DNA from: a bacterium
GTDB taxonomy: Bacteria; Actinomycetota; Acidimicrobiia; Spongiisociales; ZC4RG35
Assembly (NCBI GenBank): GCA_028823995.1
Contig: JAPPFD010000032.1
Coordinates: forward strand, 124,001 to 188,000
DNA: 64,000 bases
Direction of reading: 5' to 3'
Shown here piece by piece: positions 29,643-39,564 of this stretch. A program made the translations under genes and the position numbers. Under the pieces are notes generated by a model. That model was not told where the DNA came from and made no database searches. It saw only the letters and a list, made by a program, of their open reading frames with translations. Positions within the stretch are counted from its first letter, which is position 1. Each line of letters begins with the position of its first letter.

Positions 29643-30584
29643 TCAACCCGCCACCGCGAGTCGCAGGACCAAAAGACCCAAGGCGCTTAGGCAAGCGAGA
29701 ACCGCGGTGCGTTCGCCCAGCCTGACCGCTTGATCGATGTGGTGGGTGCCCGGCACATCGAACTTGCTTCCCAGGCAGTAGTGGCCCTGCTTTTCGAGCC
29801 GCACGCCCAGCAGGCCCGCCATGGCGCTCATGGTCCAACCGGCATTGGGGCTGGGCGTGAGACGGCGGTCCCTCCTCAGGGTCCGCAACCCGCGTCCTGC
29901 GGGCAATCTCTGCCAGAAGCCGCTCAACAGTAGAAACAAGGCGCTCAGGCGCGCTGGGATCAAATTGACGAGATCGTCCAGTCGGGCCGATACCTTGCCG
30001 AGATATTCGTAGGCTCCCCGGTAGCCGAGCATGCTGTCCAGCGTGTTTACCGCCCTATAGGCTACCGCTCCCGGTACGCCGAAGATTGAGAAGGCCAACC
30101 AGGGACCCACAAAGCTGTCCGTGGTGTTCTCCGCAACGGACTGGATGGCGGCCGCCGCAATCATGGGCTGATCGAAGGATGAGGGATCCCGGCTCACCAG
30201 GCTTCTCAAACCGGCCCGGGCCTCATCCAACCGGCCCAGTTCAAGGGAGTCCCGAACGCGGCGCGCGGCCCCGGACAGCCCTCTCACCGTGAAGGTGTAG
30301 CGAAGGACCAGCGCGCCGCCCAACACGTAGGCCGGTTCTCCCAAGTTGTGCAGCGCCTCCAACACCAGGTGGGCTGCCACAGCCGACACTCCGACCACTC
30401 CCAGGGCCAACCCGGCGCCGAACAGCACAGCCGAGGTGGGCCCGGTGGGGGAGAGCCGCTGGAGTGAGCTGATGGCCCTTCCCATCCAGGCCACGGGGTG
30501 TATGCGGCTCGGCAAATCCGGCAGGAAGGCGTCCAGGGCGACGGCCAGGGTGAGGACGAGGATGTTCTGGGTCAGAGCGTTCAT
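29643..30584 (-). CDS. cbiB: Adenosylcobinamide-phosphate synthase
   Basis: LPDLPSRIHPVAWMGRAISSLQR, LVSRDPSSFDQPMIAAAAIQSVAENTTDSFVGPWLAFSIFGVPGAVAYRAVNTLDSMLGYR. Confidence 0.95.
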   Translation of the reverse strand: MNALTQNILVLTLAVALDAFLPDLPSRIHPVAWMGRAISSLQRLSPTGPTSAVLFGAGLALGVVGVSAVAAHLVLEALHNLGEPAYVLGGALVLRYTFTVRGLSGAARRVRDSLELGRLDEARAGLRSLVSRDPSSFDQPMIAAAAIQSVAENTTDSFVGPWLAFSIFGVPGAVAYRAVNTLDSMLGYRGAYEYLGKVSARLDDLVNLIPARLSALFLLLSGFWQRLPAGRGLRTLRRDRRLTPSPNAGWTMSAMAGLLGVRLEKQGHYCLGSKFDVPGTHHIDQAVRLGERTAVLACLSALGLLVLRLAVAG

Positions 30585-30781
30585 GGGTGTGGGGACGCGA
30601 TTCCGGGCATGGTAACCCCAACCGCCGGATAAGGGCGCGGACGGTCCTACGATCGGCTCTCCTCTGCCGGCGACCATTGGTAGGCCGGCCGGCCGGATCG
30701 GGGACTTGAGGCAGGCGTTCAAGGCTTCTGGAGGCCGCAGTAGGATGGATCGACAAGGCTGACCGAGAGAGAGGAGAAATC

Positions 30782-31294
30782 ATGACCGAGCCGCGCGCCA
30801 TGACCGGGAGGGTCACTTTGGGGAACGGAGAGGTGCGGGACTTGGCTTCCCCCGGCAAGAGGCTGGTGGCCAGGATCATCGACATCGCGATCATCACCGT
30901 TGTGGCGGCGTTCCTCGCCATCGTCGGGTTTGCAGGCGCGGTCCTGGGATCCGAAACAGACGAGGATGCCTTGGCCTTGACAGCCATCTTCGCGGGCTTC
31001 GCCGGATTGGCGCTCTTCTCGATTATCGCGCTCGTGTACGAGCCGACCCTCATCGCCCTAAGAGGCCAGACTCTGGGGAAGATGGCCATGAGCATCGTGG
31101 TGGTCCGGGCAGAAGACGGGGAGGTCCCCGGTTGGGGGAAGGCCATAGGGCGCTGGATACTCCCAGGGCTGTTGAGTCTGATCCCGGTAGCCGGAGGACT
31201 GCTGGCGCTACTTGTTTACCTGTCGCTCCTGTGGGACGACCGCCGTCAAGGCTGGCATGACAAGATGGGCACGACCGTGGTGATCGACGTCTGA
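30782..31294 (+). CDS. RDD family membrane protein
   Basis: LASPGKRLVARIIDIAIITVVAAF...ALRGQTLGKMAMSIVVVRAEDG...HDKMGTTVVI; RBS gagagaggagaaatc. Confidence 0.9.
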   Translation: MTEPRAMTGRVTLGNGEVRDLASPGKRLVARIIDIAIITVVAAFLAIVGFAGAVLGSETDEDALALTAIFAGFAGLALFSIIALVYEPTLIALRGQTLGKMAMSIVVVRAEDGEVPGWGKAIGRWILPGLLSLIPVAGGLLALLVYLSLLWDDRRQGWHDKMGTTVVIDV

Positions 31295-31421
31295 GAATCA
31301 GAACGCAGGGGGCCCTGAAGGAGGCGGGACCGTCGAAGTGGGACTGGGTTCTCCTAATCCTTGCCCCGAAGTGTGCCATCGGCCTTAGGATCGGCAGGCA
31401 TGTTCAAGAAGGGGGGCGACC

Positions 31422-31961
31422 GTGAACAACCGGCCGGCCGCGGTGGTCCTGGTCATGACTGCGCTGGTTACGGGGTGGACCCTGTACGGATGCGGAGGGG
31501 ATCCTCCCGACACTCCATTGGACGCCGGAGAGTCAAGGGTGATCGTGGGGGAACTGGGGGGCCGCTCTTTTCGCCAGTTCGATCCATCCAGGGACGGGAG
31601 TCCCAGGAAGGCGGTGATCCTGGACTTCTCCGGGGAGGGCCGTGTCTCGCTATGGGCGCAGTACGCCGAGGGTGAACGTGCGATTCACGAGTGGGAGATC
31701 GTCTCCGAGGAGTTCGGGATCAGCGGCAATGCGGATGGTTCCGAGGTGACGGTTGTACTGGGCCGATCGAGGTCGGAGCGGTTGTTGCCGTCCCGATGCC
31801 GGGACTGCATCGACGCCACCGGCGTCTCGATCGGGATCAGAGATGTCTTCGATCCCGACCGGATCGCCTTCAGGATCACGGATGCCGAGGGTGTCCTGCC
31901 TCTCCCGTTCCCCGTGTTCGAGTCCTGGACCGATTTCGAAGAGGACGAATACTTCGAGTGA
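31422..31961 (+). CDS. Putative lipoprotein, unknown function
   Basis: Hydrophobic N-terminus AAVVLVMTALVTGWTLYGCGG with possible lipobox LYGC. Confidence 0.6.
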   Translation: MNNRPAAVVLVMTALVTGWTLYGCGGDPPDTPLDAGESRVIVGELGGRSFRQFDPSRDGSPRKAVILDFSGEGRVSLWAQYAEGERAIHEWEIVSEEFGISGNADGSEVTVVLGRSRSERLLPSRCRDCIDATGVSIGIRDVFDPDRIAFRITDAEGVLPLPFPVFESWTDFEEDEYFE

Positions 31962-32045
31962 CCCCAGTGGGCCATGTGTGGTCTCCCTCACCCCATCTCG
32001 GCCCGGCCCGTCCCTAGGATATTGCCGTAGGAGAGCGCCGGGCTT

Positions 32046-32591
32046 ATGAGGACGAAAATAGCTACGACGGCAGTTGCGCGAACCGCCGACCAGTTGACCT
32101 TTTCGCGGCTCCCCCTGGCGGCGCTTCTGGTGGTGGTGATCGCGTCGGCCCGCCTGGTGCTGGCCGCCGGGATCCTCATCCTGTGCTGGATAACCGACAC
32201 CCTGGACGGCGTCCTGGCCCGGCGGGCGCCCGGGATGACCAGGTTGGGCGCCTGGGACCCCGTCTTCGACGGCATGATGGCGTTGGGCCTCATGGCTGGC
32301 ATGGTGCTCGGCGGGTACGTGCCGGCTGTGTGGCTGGCGCCGTCGCTGCTCCTCGGCGGATTGCTCCTTCGGGTGCGCAGCCTCGCATCGGGAATGCTCC
32401 TCCAGGGCATGGCGTACGCCTGGTTCCTCGCGACCCTGGCTGCCGAGGACAGGGACGCGCTGAACCTGGTGCTGTTCGCCATCGGGGTGGCCGCCATCAC
32501 CCACGGGCATCGGATTCCCCGGGTGTTGATCCCCAGGTTCTTCGCCGACCTGGCCAGGTTGAAGGGCGAGGACCACCCACCCGCCGGATAG
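32046..32591 (+). CDS. CDP-alcohol phosphatidyltransferase family protein
   Basis: TDTLDGVLARRAPGMTRLGAWDPVFDGMMALGLM resembles the DxxDGxxAR...GxxxDxxxD motif. Confidence 0.82.
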   Translation: MRTKIATTAVARTADQLTFSRLPLAALLVVVIASARLVLAAGILILCWITDTLDGVLARRAPGMTRLGAWDPVFDGMMALGLMAGMVLGGYVPAVWLAPSLLLGGLLLRVRSLASGMLLQGMAYAWFLATLAAEDRDALNLVLFAIGVAAITHGHRIPRVLIPRFFADLARLKGEDHPPAG

Positions 32592-32618
32592 ACCTTAGGG
32601 CTTCCGGAGGGAGTCGCT

Positions 32619-33524
32619 CTACCCGCGCAGGGCCCGGAGGCGGGGGACCGCAGCCAGCAGACGGTCGCGGTACTCGAGTTCTCGAAGCCAGCGGGCGGGT
32701 ATGGCGTCCACTCCCAGCAGGACGCCCACCAGGCCGCCGGCTATAGCGCCGGTTGTGTCGGCGTCGTCGCCGCGGTTCACCAACGCCACGATCACTTCTT
32801 CGAAGCCGGCGTCCTGCTGGATGGCCCAGACCGCGCAGCCCAGGGAGTGGATCACGTACCCGGAGGTACGGAGGCGTTCCACCGGCAAACCCGGGTCGAT
32901 GTCCAGGGCCTCGCGGACCCGGGGATGCAGGTTCAGCGCCCGGGCCGCGGCCAGTGCATCATGAACCTCCGCCCCCTCGAGCAGGGCATGGACGATCTCG
33001 CCGTAGGCCAGGCAACTGTCCGTGCATTGGACATGGGCGTGGGTTATGGCGGAGATCTCGGCCATTTCCCGGCGCCGTGCGCCCGGATCCCTTCGGGCCA
33101 GCGCGGTGGGGATGCACCGCATCAGGGACCCGTTCCCGCAGGAGGACTCCCTGGTGGCGCCGCTGGTCCGGGGGTCGCCGGTCCGGAGCAGGCGTCCCAG
33201 GGCCTTGGCGGTGGCGCCGCCGATGTCGGGAGGGCGGGAATGGTACCAATCGAGCATGTTGTCAGCCGCTTTCTCCAGGGTGAAGGGCGCGTCGAGATAG
33301 GCGGCCAGCACCGCCCAGGTGAGGTCGGTGTCGTCGGTCCCCTGTCCGGGTCGCCATACAAACGGCCCTCCGCCGATGATGTCCCGGTGGACGCCGTGCT
33401 CGCGCCGGATCTGGGCGGGACTCATGAACTCCAGGGTGGCTCCCAGGGCATCGCCCGCCGCCACACCCAGCAATCCGCCGGCGATCCGGTCTCCGAGGTC
33501 CAATCCAACTCCCTCCATCGCCAT
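32619..33524 (-). CDS. ADP-ribosylglycohydrolase family protein
   Basis: DRIAGGLLGVAAGDALGATLEF, RPGQGTDDTDLTWAVL, NRGDDADTTGAIAGGLVGVLLG. Confidence 0.93.
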   Translation of the reverse strand: MAMEGVGLDLGDRIAGGLLGVAAGDALGATLEFMSPAQIRREHGVHRDIIGGGPFVWRPGQGTDDTDLTWAVLAAYLDAPFTLEKAADNMLDWYHSRPPDIGGATAKALGRLLRTGDPRTSGATRESSCGNGSLMRCIPTALARRDPGARRREMAEISAITHAHVQCTDSCLAYGEIVHALLEGAEVHDALAAARALNLHPRVREALDIDPGLPVERLRTSGYVIHSLGCAVWAIQQDAGFEEVIVALVNRGDDADTTGAIAGGLVGVLLGVDAIPARWLRELEYRDRLLAAVPRLRALRG

Positions 33525-33647
33525 GTGCCCAGCCTACTTGCGGGCAGGGTCGGCTGTCACGGCCCAGCCGCCTTCCGGTCCCGTGACGCGCGAACTCGAT
33601 CCCGCCTGCCAAACTTGGGGACTGCCAATACGAAGCTGGAGGAACCA

Positions 33648-34883
33648 TTGAGACCTTTCGACGTCGAGTACGCCCGCAGCCAGTTCCCCGCCTTCTCGGA
33701 TGACCGGCTATCCGGATGGGCCCATTTCGAGAACGCCGGCGGATCCTTTGCGTGCCGCCAGGTCATCGATCGGCTGACCGACTACTACCGGCACACCAGG
33801 GTCCAGCCCGAATACCGCTTTCCGGTGTCGGTCAGGGCCGCAGCCGCCATGGAGGAGTCCTACGAGCGCCTGGCGGCTTGGATGGGGGTGGGGACCGACG
33901 AGGTCCATTTCGGTCCCTCCACCTCCCAGAACACCTACGTCCTGGCCCGGGCGTTCCGAGCCATGTGGCGGAAGGGGGACGAGATCGTGGCGTCCACCCA
34001 GGACCACGAGGCCAACGCCGGGGTGTGGAGGCGCCTGTCGGCGACCGGCATCGAGGTCCGGGAGTGGCTGGTCGATCCCCGGACAGGCACTCTGGACATC
34101 GCCGACCTGGAGAGGCTGTTGACCGAGCGCACCCGGCTGGTGGCGTTTCCCCACGCCTCCAACGTGGTGGCGGCGATCAACCCGGTGGAAGAGGTGGTCG
34201 CCTTGGCCTCGGAGGTCGGCGCCAGGGTGGTGGTCGACGGGGTGTCATACGCTCCCCACGGCCTCCCCGACATAGGGGCGTTGGGAGTGGACGTCTACCT
34301 CTTCTCCGGCTACAAGACGTGGGGTCCGCACCAGGGGGTGATGTTCGTCCGCCGGGACCTGGCGCAGCGACTGGGGAACGAGGGCCACTACTTCCTGGCG
34401 CCCGACGACCTCCGGCACAAGCTGGTCCCGGCCGGACCCGACCATGCCCAGGTGGCGGCATGCGCGGGGATCGTCGAATACCTGGAAGACCTGTATGTTC
34501 ACCACCAGGGGCCGCCGGCTTCTCCGGTCGAGCGGGGCCGCGCCATGCACGACATGTTCCGGGCGCACGAGACGGAGTTGCTGGGTCTGATGCTCGGCTA
34601 CCTGGCCGGGCGAGAGGACGTGCGGCTCTGCGGGCCGACCGATCCCTCCCGGCGGGCGCCCACGGTGGCCATCGTCCCGTCGCGCCGGTCGGTGGGTGAG
34701 GTGGCCGAGTCGCTACTGCGGAGCGGGATGATGGTGGGCAACGGGGACTTCTACGCTCCGCGCCTGCTGGAGGGGATGGGTATTCCACCGGACCCGGGCG
34801 TGCTGCGGATGTCATTCATCCACTACACCACCGCCGGGGAGGTCGAGCGCCTCATCGGCGCCCTCGACCGCGCGCTCGGCTGA
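33648..34883 (+). CDS. Class V aminotransferase, cysteine desulfurase-like (TTG start)
   Basis: RSQFPAFSDDRLSGWAHFENAGGSF, DHEANAGVWRRLS, VDVYLFSGYKTWGPHQGVMFVRRD. ORF track start at 32847 is spurious. Confidence 0.88.
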   Translation: MRPFDVEYARSQFPAFSDDRLSGWAHFENAGGSFACRQVIDRLTDYYRHTRVQPEYRFPVSVRAAAAMEESYERLAAWMGVGTDEVHFGPSTSQNTYVLARAFRAMWRKGDEIVASTQDHEANAGVWRRLSATGIEVREWLVDPRTGTLDIADLERLLTERTRLVAFPHASNVVAAINPVEEVVALASEVGARVVVDGVSYAPHGLPDIGALGVDVYLFSGYKTWGPHQGVMFVRRDLAQRLGNEGHYFLAPDDLRHKLVPAGPDHAQVAACAGIVEYLEDLYVHHQGPPASPVERGRAMHDMFRAHETELLGLMLGYLAGREDVRLCGPTDPSRRAPTVAIVPSRRSVGEVAESLLRSGMMVGNGDFYAPRLLEGMGIPPDPGVLRMSFIHYTTAGEVERLIGALDRALG

Positions 34884-34895
34884 TCTGCGCCTCGC

Positions 34896-36374
34896 TCAGG
34901 AGGCCGCCCAAAGCTCTCCGTCAGCTCCGAAGAAGGCGTGCCAGGCGAACCAGAACTCGTTCCGGTGGGGGGCGAACTCCAACTGGGCGCCGACCAGGGG
35001 CCCGTCGACGGCCTGGCCCAGCAGGTTCCAGGTGCTTTGGGTCTGCCGATCGGTGAACAGGTCGTCGTCGGCAGGGTCGAAGGTGAGAGGTCCGTGCGTT
35101 GAGACCGCCACGAAGGCCACCCCGGTCCCGATCGGCCGTCCGTTGGCGATGATCGTGTCGTCCAGCGCGTCGGCGGTGTGGGCGGCGCCCCACATCACGG
35201 CGATCGGGACCTCGTCCAAGGTGTCGTTGATCACCCGCCGTGTCGCCAGGTCGTCGAAGGAATAGGCCCGGTACTGGTTGTTGACGGACACCCCCACCAC
35301 CCGGGAGAGAGCCGGCAGGCTGTCGTCCAGTTCACCGCCGAACAGGAACGGCCGTGATGACGAGGAGTAGCCGATGTAGGGATTGACTCCATACGAGATC
35401 CCGAACTCCTGGTCGGGGCCGAGCACGCAACCATCGGGATGGGAAGCGGCGAACTCCGAGAAGGCCACTATCGCCGAGGGGAGGTAGGGGAGGGCGGGAC
35501 CGCCCGCATAGGCGCCGACGATGGGCTCTCCGGTGACCTGTTGCCACAGCGAAGTGGTCTCCAGGTCCCACATGACCAGGTCGGAGTGGCGCAACAGCCC
35601 CGAGACGCCGAAGCGCAGCTGTGCGCCGTCGGGCGCCACCGGGTCGAATGCGACCGCCGTGTTGCACAGGGGGCAGTAGGTGACCAGCACCGGCCGGTCG
35701 CCGAAGCGGTCGTTGACGATCTCGTGTCGGGTCAGGACCCTGAGGGGATAGAAACGGGCGTCGTCGCCGATGCGGACCAGCATCCCGGGATCCCCCTCGG
35801 AAAGCCACTCCCGCGCTGCTTCGGCGTCCACGAACACCGGCCGGTCCAGGGGGCGGATGAGATCGCGGGGGTCGATTGAGTGGATGCCCAACCCCAACTC
35901 CCCCAGGTCGATGGTGGTCCGCGACCAGTCAGTCGGCCAGGGCGCCACCGCCATCTCCAGGTGGGAGGGAGGAGGGTGGGGGTTGTCCGCGGCCACCGGC
36001 CGCACGATGGCCGGGGCATCAAGTGGTGCCGGACACCCTCCGTCGCCGTTCACCGAGGGCTGGGTTGTGGGTACGGTTATTGACGAAGTGCCTGCCGCCG
36101 CTTCTTCGCGTGCAGCGGGTTCGGTCGTCTCGGGGGTGGGGGAGGAACCGGTGGACTCTGTGGAACCGGATGCGGGTTCCGCGGAAGTGGAGGCGGATTC
36201 CGCGGAGGCGGAGTCGGTCGCAGTGGCCTGGGAACCGGAGGAGACAGGGGCGTCGGACGGCGCTTGGGAGGTAGGGGAACCGGGCGCCGGTTCTTCGCTC
36301 CCACAGGCTGTGGCGAACATCACGATCACAAAGCCTATGGCGCCAGCCCTCAGCCAAGAGGGTCTGTGAGACAT
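34896..36374 (-). CDS. DUF3179 family lipoprotein
   Basis: Lipobox IVMFATACGSEE; PVLVTYCPLCNTAVAFDPVAPDGAQLRFGVSGLLRHSDLVMWDLETTSLWQQVTGEPIVG. Confidence 0.9.
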   Translation of the reverse strand: MSHRPSWLRAGAIGFVIVMFATACGSEEPAPGSPTSQAPSDAPVSSGSQATATDSASAESASTSAEPASGSTESTGSSPTPETTEPAAREEAAAGTSSITVPTTQPSVNGDGGCPAPLDAPAIVRPVAADNPHPPPSHLEMAVAPWPTDWSRTTIDLGELGLGIHSIDPRDLIRPLDRPVFVDAEAAREWLSEGDPGMLVRIGDDARFYPLRVLTRHEIVNDRFGDRPVLVTYCPLCNTAVAFDPVAPDGAQLRFGVSGLLRHSDLVMWDLETTSLWQQVTGEPIVGAYAGGPALPYLPSAIVAFSEFAASHPDGCVLGPDQEFGISYGVNPYIGYSSSSRPFLFGGELDDSLPALSRVVGVSVNNQYRAYSFDDLATRRVINDTLDEVPIAVMWGAAHTADALDDTIIANGRPIGTGVAFVAVSTHGPLTFDPADDDLFTDRQTQSTWNLLGQAVDGPLVGAQLEFAPHRNEFWFAWHAFFGADGELWAAS

Positions 36375-36448
36375 GGTGGCGAGTCTAAATCTTGTGCAGA
36401 ACTTATAGTTATTTCCTTAATCGCACACCCCGCTCTTGGATCCCGAAG

Positions 36449-37837
36449 ATGAACAGAGACTCGCCCCTGATTCCCGTCGCCGCCTCCCCGGAAGAGACCA
36501 CATTCACCGTCTCGGAGTTGGCCGGACGCATAAGGGGAGCCCTGGAGGGCGCCTTTCCCTCCCTGGTGTGGGTCACGGGAGAGGTGGCCAACCTCACCAG
36601 GTCCAATGCCGGGCACATCTACCTGGACCTGATGGAACGGGCCCCGGAGGACTCCGGGGATGAACAGACCCTGTTGCATGCGGTGATATGGGATAGCCGG
36701 CGCCTGGAGATCAATCGGGCGCTCCGGAGGGCGAAGTGGGGGAAAGTGTCGGACGGAGACGAGATAAAGGTGAAAGTGGGAGTGGACTTCTACCGGCCCC
36801 AGGGCAAGTTGACTCTCCAGATCCACGAGGTAGATCCCGACTACACCCTGAGCAGGTGGAAGAAAGAGAGGGAACGGGTGGTGGCGGCTCTCCGGGCCGA
36901 AGGGGTCTTCGACCGCAACCGGAACCTTCCCCTCTCCGCGGCGCCCTATCGGGTGGGCCTGATCACCAGCGAGGGGAGCAGGGCGCAAGCCGACTTTGTC
37001 GCCACCCTAGCCGAGAGCGGACTGGGATGGCGGGTGGAGTTCCATCACTCCGGCGTGCAGGGTGACGCGGCCAGGGCTTCCCTCATTGACGCCCTCGGTC
37101 GGCTTGCCGCGCGCCGTCCGGATGTCATCTGCATCGTCCGGGGTGGCGGATCCACCACCGACCTGGCGGTGTTCGACCACGAGGAAGTGGCCCGGGCGAT
37201 CGCCCGCTGTGAGGTGCCCGTCATAACCGGCATCGGTCACGAGTTGGACCGGACCGTCTCCGACCTGGTTGCCCATCGGTCGGAGAAGACCCCCACCGCA
37301 TGCGCCTCCTGGTTGGTGACCCGCAACCGCCTGTACCTGCGCCGGGTCGACGGGGTGGGAAGAAGCCTGGCGGAGACGGCCGGGTCGGTGGTGATGCGGC
37401 ATCGGCGACTGCTGGACCGCTCTCCCGCCGAGTTGGCCGCCGCGGTTGACGGAACCGTGGCCCGTTTCCGGCGGCGCCTCCACCGCTCGGGCGAACTGCT
37501 GCCGGCCCAGGTCGGTCCCCTCCTGGGACGGGCCGGCGGGAGGCTCCGTGCCCGCCATGCCTCCCTGGCGCGCGAAGCCAGCCTGGTTCTGAGAAGGGAG
37601 CGCACCCGGATCGACACGGCCGTGACGGTCGCCGAGGCCTTTGATCCGCGGCGCAACCTGGCGAGAGGATGGTCGATTACCCGCCGGGTGGGAGGCGGAG
37701 TGATCAGTACTGTCTCCGGGGTGGACCGGGACGAGACCATCGAGACGTGGCTGTCGGATGGTACGGTGGTCAGCAGGGTGTTGGACACCGCTCCCGCCCC
37801 GCCGCCTCCCGACGCTCAAAGGAGTGACAAGCCATGA
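36449..37837 (+). CDS. xseA: Exodeoxyribonuclease VII large subunit
   Basis: FTVSELAGRIRGALEGAFPSLVWVTGEVANL, CIVRGGGSTTDLAVFDHEEVARAIARCEVPVITGIGHELDRTVSDLVAHRSEKTPTACA. Confidence 0.97.
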   Translation: MNRDSPLIPVAASPEETTFTVSELAGRIRGALEGAFPSLVWVTGEVANLTRSNAGHIYLDLMERAPEDSGDEQTLLHAVIWDSRRLEINRALRRAKWGKVSDGDEIKVKVGVDFYRPQGKLTLQIHEVDPDYTLSRWKKERERVVAALRAEGVFDRNRNLPLSAAPYRVGLITSEGSRAQADFVATLAESGLGWRVEFHHSGVQGDAARASLIDALGRLAARRPDVICIVRGGGSTTDLAVFDHEEVARAIARCEVPVITGIGHELDRTVSDLVAHRSEKTPTACASWLVTRNRLYLRRVDGVGRSLAETAGSVVMRHRRLLDRSPAELAAAVDGTVARFRRRLHRSGELLPAQVGPLLGRAGGRLRARHASLAREASLVLRRERTRIDTAVTVAEAFDPRRNLARGWSITRRVGGGVISTVSGVDRDETIETWLSDGTVVSRVLDTAPAPPPPDAQRSDKP

Positions 37838-38070
37838 GTGAATCCCCGCCTCCTCCGAAGACGCCCCAGAGCTACGCGGAGGGACTGGCCGAACTGGAGG
37901 AGATACTCGACTATCTCCGGGGAAGCGAGGTGGACCTGGAAGCCATGGCCGAGAAGGTGGAACGGGCAGGCCATCTCATCCGGTTCTGCCGCCGACGGCT
38001 CGACGACGTCTCGCTCCAGGTGAACGATGTCCTGGAGTCGGTGAAAGCCGCTCTCGAGGAGGAGCAGTAG
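37834..38070 (+). CDS. xseB: Exodeoxyribonuclease VII small subunit
   Basis: SYAEGLAELEEILDYLRGSEVDLEAMAEKVERAGHLIRFCRRRLDDV; overlaps the xseA stop. Confidence 0.95.
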   Translation: MSESPPPPKTPQSYAEGLAELEEILDYLRGSEVDLEAMAEKVERAGHLIRFCRRRLDDVSLQVNDVLESVKAALEEEQ

Positions 38071-38101
38071 CGGGCCCCTCACCGGCCGGAGCAACCGCGG
38101 C

Positions 38102-38968
38102 TTACCGGCGTCGGTCCTGCCGGGAGAAGTCGGGAGGTGCCATGGTTCCCGGAATCGAGGTGCGGTAATCGGCGAAGAGGGTCTGGACCGATCTCCCGAT
38201 CGCGCCGGATGCGTCGAACAACTGGGAGTGGGCCACCCCTCTGCCCAGGTCGGCGAACCATGACGCCGAACGGAGCCCCACCCATTCGCCAGCCGGCATC
38301 CGCAGGAGATGGACGTTGAGATCGGCGTTCATGAAGACCCAGGAGGTGGGGAGGGCCGAACTGACCCCGTTCCCGTGGTCGGCGCTGATCACCGCCCGGA
38401 GCAGGGGCGTGAGTCTCTCCCCGGCTACCAGGGGAGTGAGGATCCTCATCCACACCGCTCCCGGGCCGGCCTGGTCGTACACTCCCTCGGCCTGGCGCAT
38501 CTCGACGCCGTGACGGTGGAAGTACGGCCGACCGCTGACACCAACTCCCACCCGTTCCATGTCAACCGGGGAAGCCTCGTCCACCGGGACCGGAAGCAGC
38601 GCCGGATCGGGCCTGGCGGCCTCCGGCGGGGGTCGGTCGGCGGTGCGGAGCCGCATGGCGGTGGCCTGGGCCACCTCGGTGTCCCCCGCCCGGAGATGGG
38701 CCCGCACCAACTGGATGCGCTTTCCCTCCCGGAGAATGGAGGTGGTGACCCGGAGCGGGACGGTGGGCACCACCCGGAAGATGTCCACGGTCAGGCGGGC
38801 GATCTCCATGGGCGTCAGGGTGGGAACGGCTTCGACCGCCCGCGCCAGGAGGCCGGCCACCAGGCCGCCGTGCTGTCCGTTCTCGTACCATCCGGATTGG
38901 GAGAGGGGAGTCGACTCCACGACCTCGGGGTCGGAGGTGGGTAGGTAGGGTGCTGGAGGAATCTCCAT
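38102..38968 (-). CDS. Acyl-CoA thioesterase-like (hotdog) protein
   Basis: SGWYENGQHGGLVAGLLARAVE, LTVDIFRVVPTVPLRVTTSILREGKRIQLVRAHLRAGDTEVAQATAMRLR. Confidence 0.8.
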   Translation of the reverse strand: MEIPPAPYLPTSDPEVVESTPLSQSGWYENGQHGGLVAGLLARAVEAVPTLTPMEIARLTVDIFRVVPTVPLRVTTSILREGKRIQLVRAHLRAGDTEVAQATAMRLRTADRPPPEAARPDPALLPVPVDEASPVDMERVGVGVSGRPYFHRHGVEMRQAEGVYDQAGPGAVWMRILTPLVAGERLTPLLRAVISADHGNGVSSALPTSWVFMNADLNVHLLRMPAGEWVGLRSASWFADLGRGVAHSQLFDASGAIGRSVQTLFADYRTSIPGTMAPPDFSRQDRRR

Positions 38969-39009
38969 CAAGTCGGGGAGGTTATCACCGCCGGGTAGAC
39001 TCGAATCCG

Positions 39010-39498
39010 ATGGCCCGGGACAAGTCATGGAGAGCGGCGGTAATCACTCTCAGCGACGGGGTGATCGCCGGGACCCGCCAGGACCGCTCCGGGGAGGTGC
39101 TGTCAGAGTTGTTGGGGGAAGCCGGATACGAGATCCGGGTGCGGAGGGCCGTGGAGGACACCGAGGAACTGATCGTTGCGGCGCTGCTGGAAGCCTGCGA
39201 GGAGGTGGACCTGGTGGTGACGACGGGAGGGACCGGGCTGGGCCCTCGTGACGTGACGCCGGAAGCCACCCGGCGGGTGATCCACCGGGAGGTCCCCGGA
39301 CTATCCCAGATGATGATGGCCGCCGGCCTGGCGGTCACCCCCATGGCCGCCCTTTCCAGGGCGGTGGTGGGCGCCCGGGGATCGACGCTGATCATCAACC
39401 TGCCGGGCAGTCCCAAGGGGGCCGTGGAGAATCTCGAACCGGTGCTGGGAGTGCTGCCACACGCCCTCGACCTGCTGGCGGGGGACACGGTCCACTGA
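39010..39498 (+). CDS. MoaB/MogA-type molybdopterin biosynthesis protein
   Basis: AAVITLSDGVIAGTRQDRSGEVL, VVTTGGTGLGPRDVTPEATRRVIHREVPGLSQ, INLPGSPKGAVENLE. Confidence 0.93.
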   Translation: MARDKSWRAAVITLSDGVIAGTRQDRSGEVLSELLGEAGYEIRVRRAVEDTEELIVAALLEACEEVDLVVTTGGTGLGPRDVTPEATRRVIHREVPGLSQMMMAAGLAVTPMAALSRAVVGARGSTLIINLPGSPKGAVENLEPVLGVLPHALDLLAGDTVH

Positions 39499-39534
39499 CT
39501 ACCCGGAGTCCGTCCGCGTACGCAATACCAAGAG

Positions 39535-39557
39535 TTGTCACACCCACCTTCCATACT
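39535..39557 (+). promoter_or_regulatory. Putative damage-type promoter of rmuC
   Basis: TTGTCACAC-CCACCTTC-CATACT, then 7 nt to ATG at 39565; shares TGTCACACCCnCCTnC with the element upstream of the 57989 ORF. Confidence 0.55.
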
Positions 39558-39564
39558 TATGGGT

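Noticed and set aside
30585-30781. Cobalamin riboswitch upstream of cbiB
   Set aside because: I looked for the conserved GCCACTG box on the coding strand and did not find it.
32847-33647. 5' extension of the cysteine desulfurase-like ORF
   Set aside because: Lies antisense to the ADP-ribosylglycohydrolase gene; homology-like sequence starts at TTG 33648.
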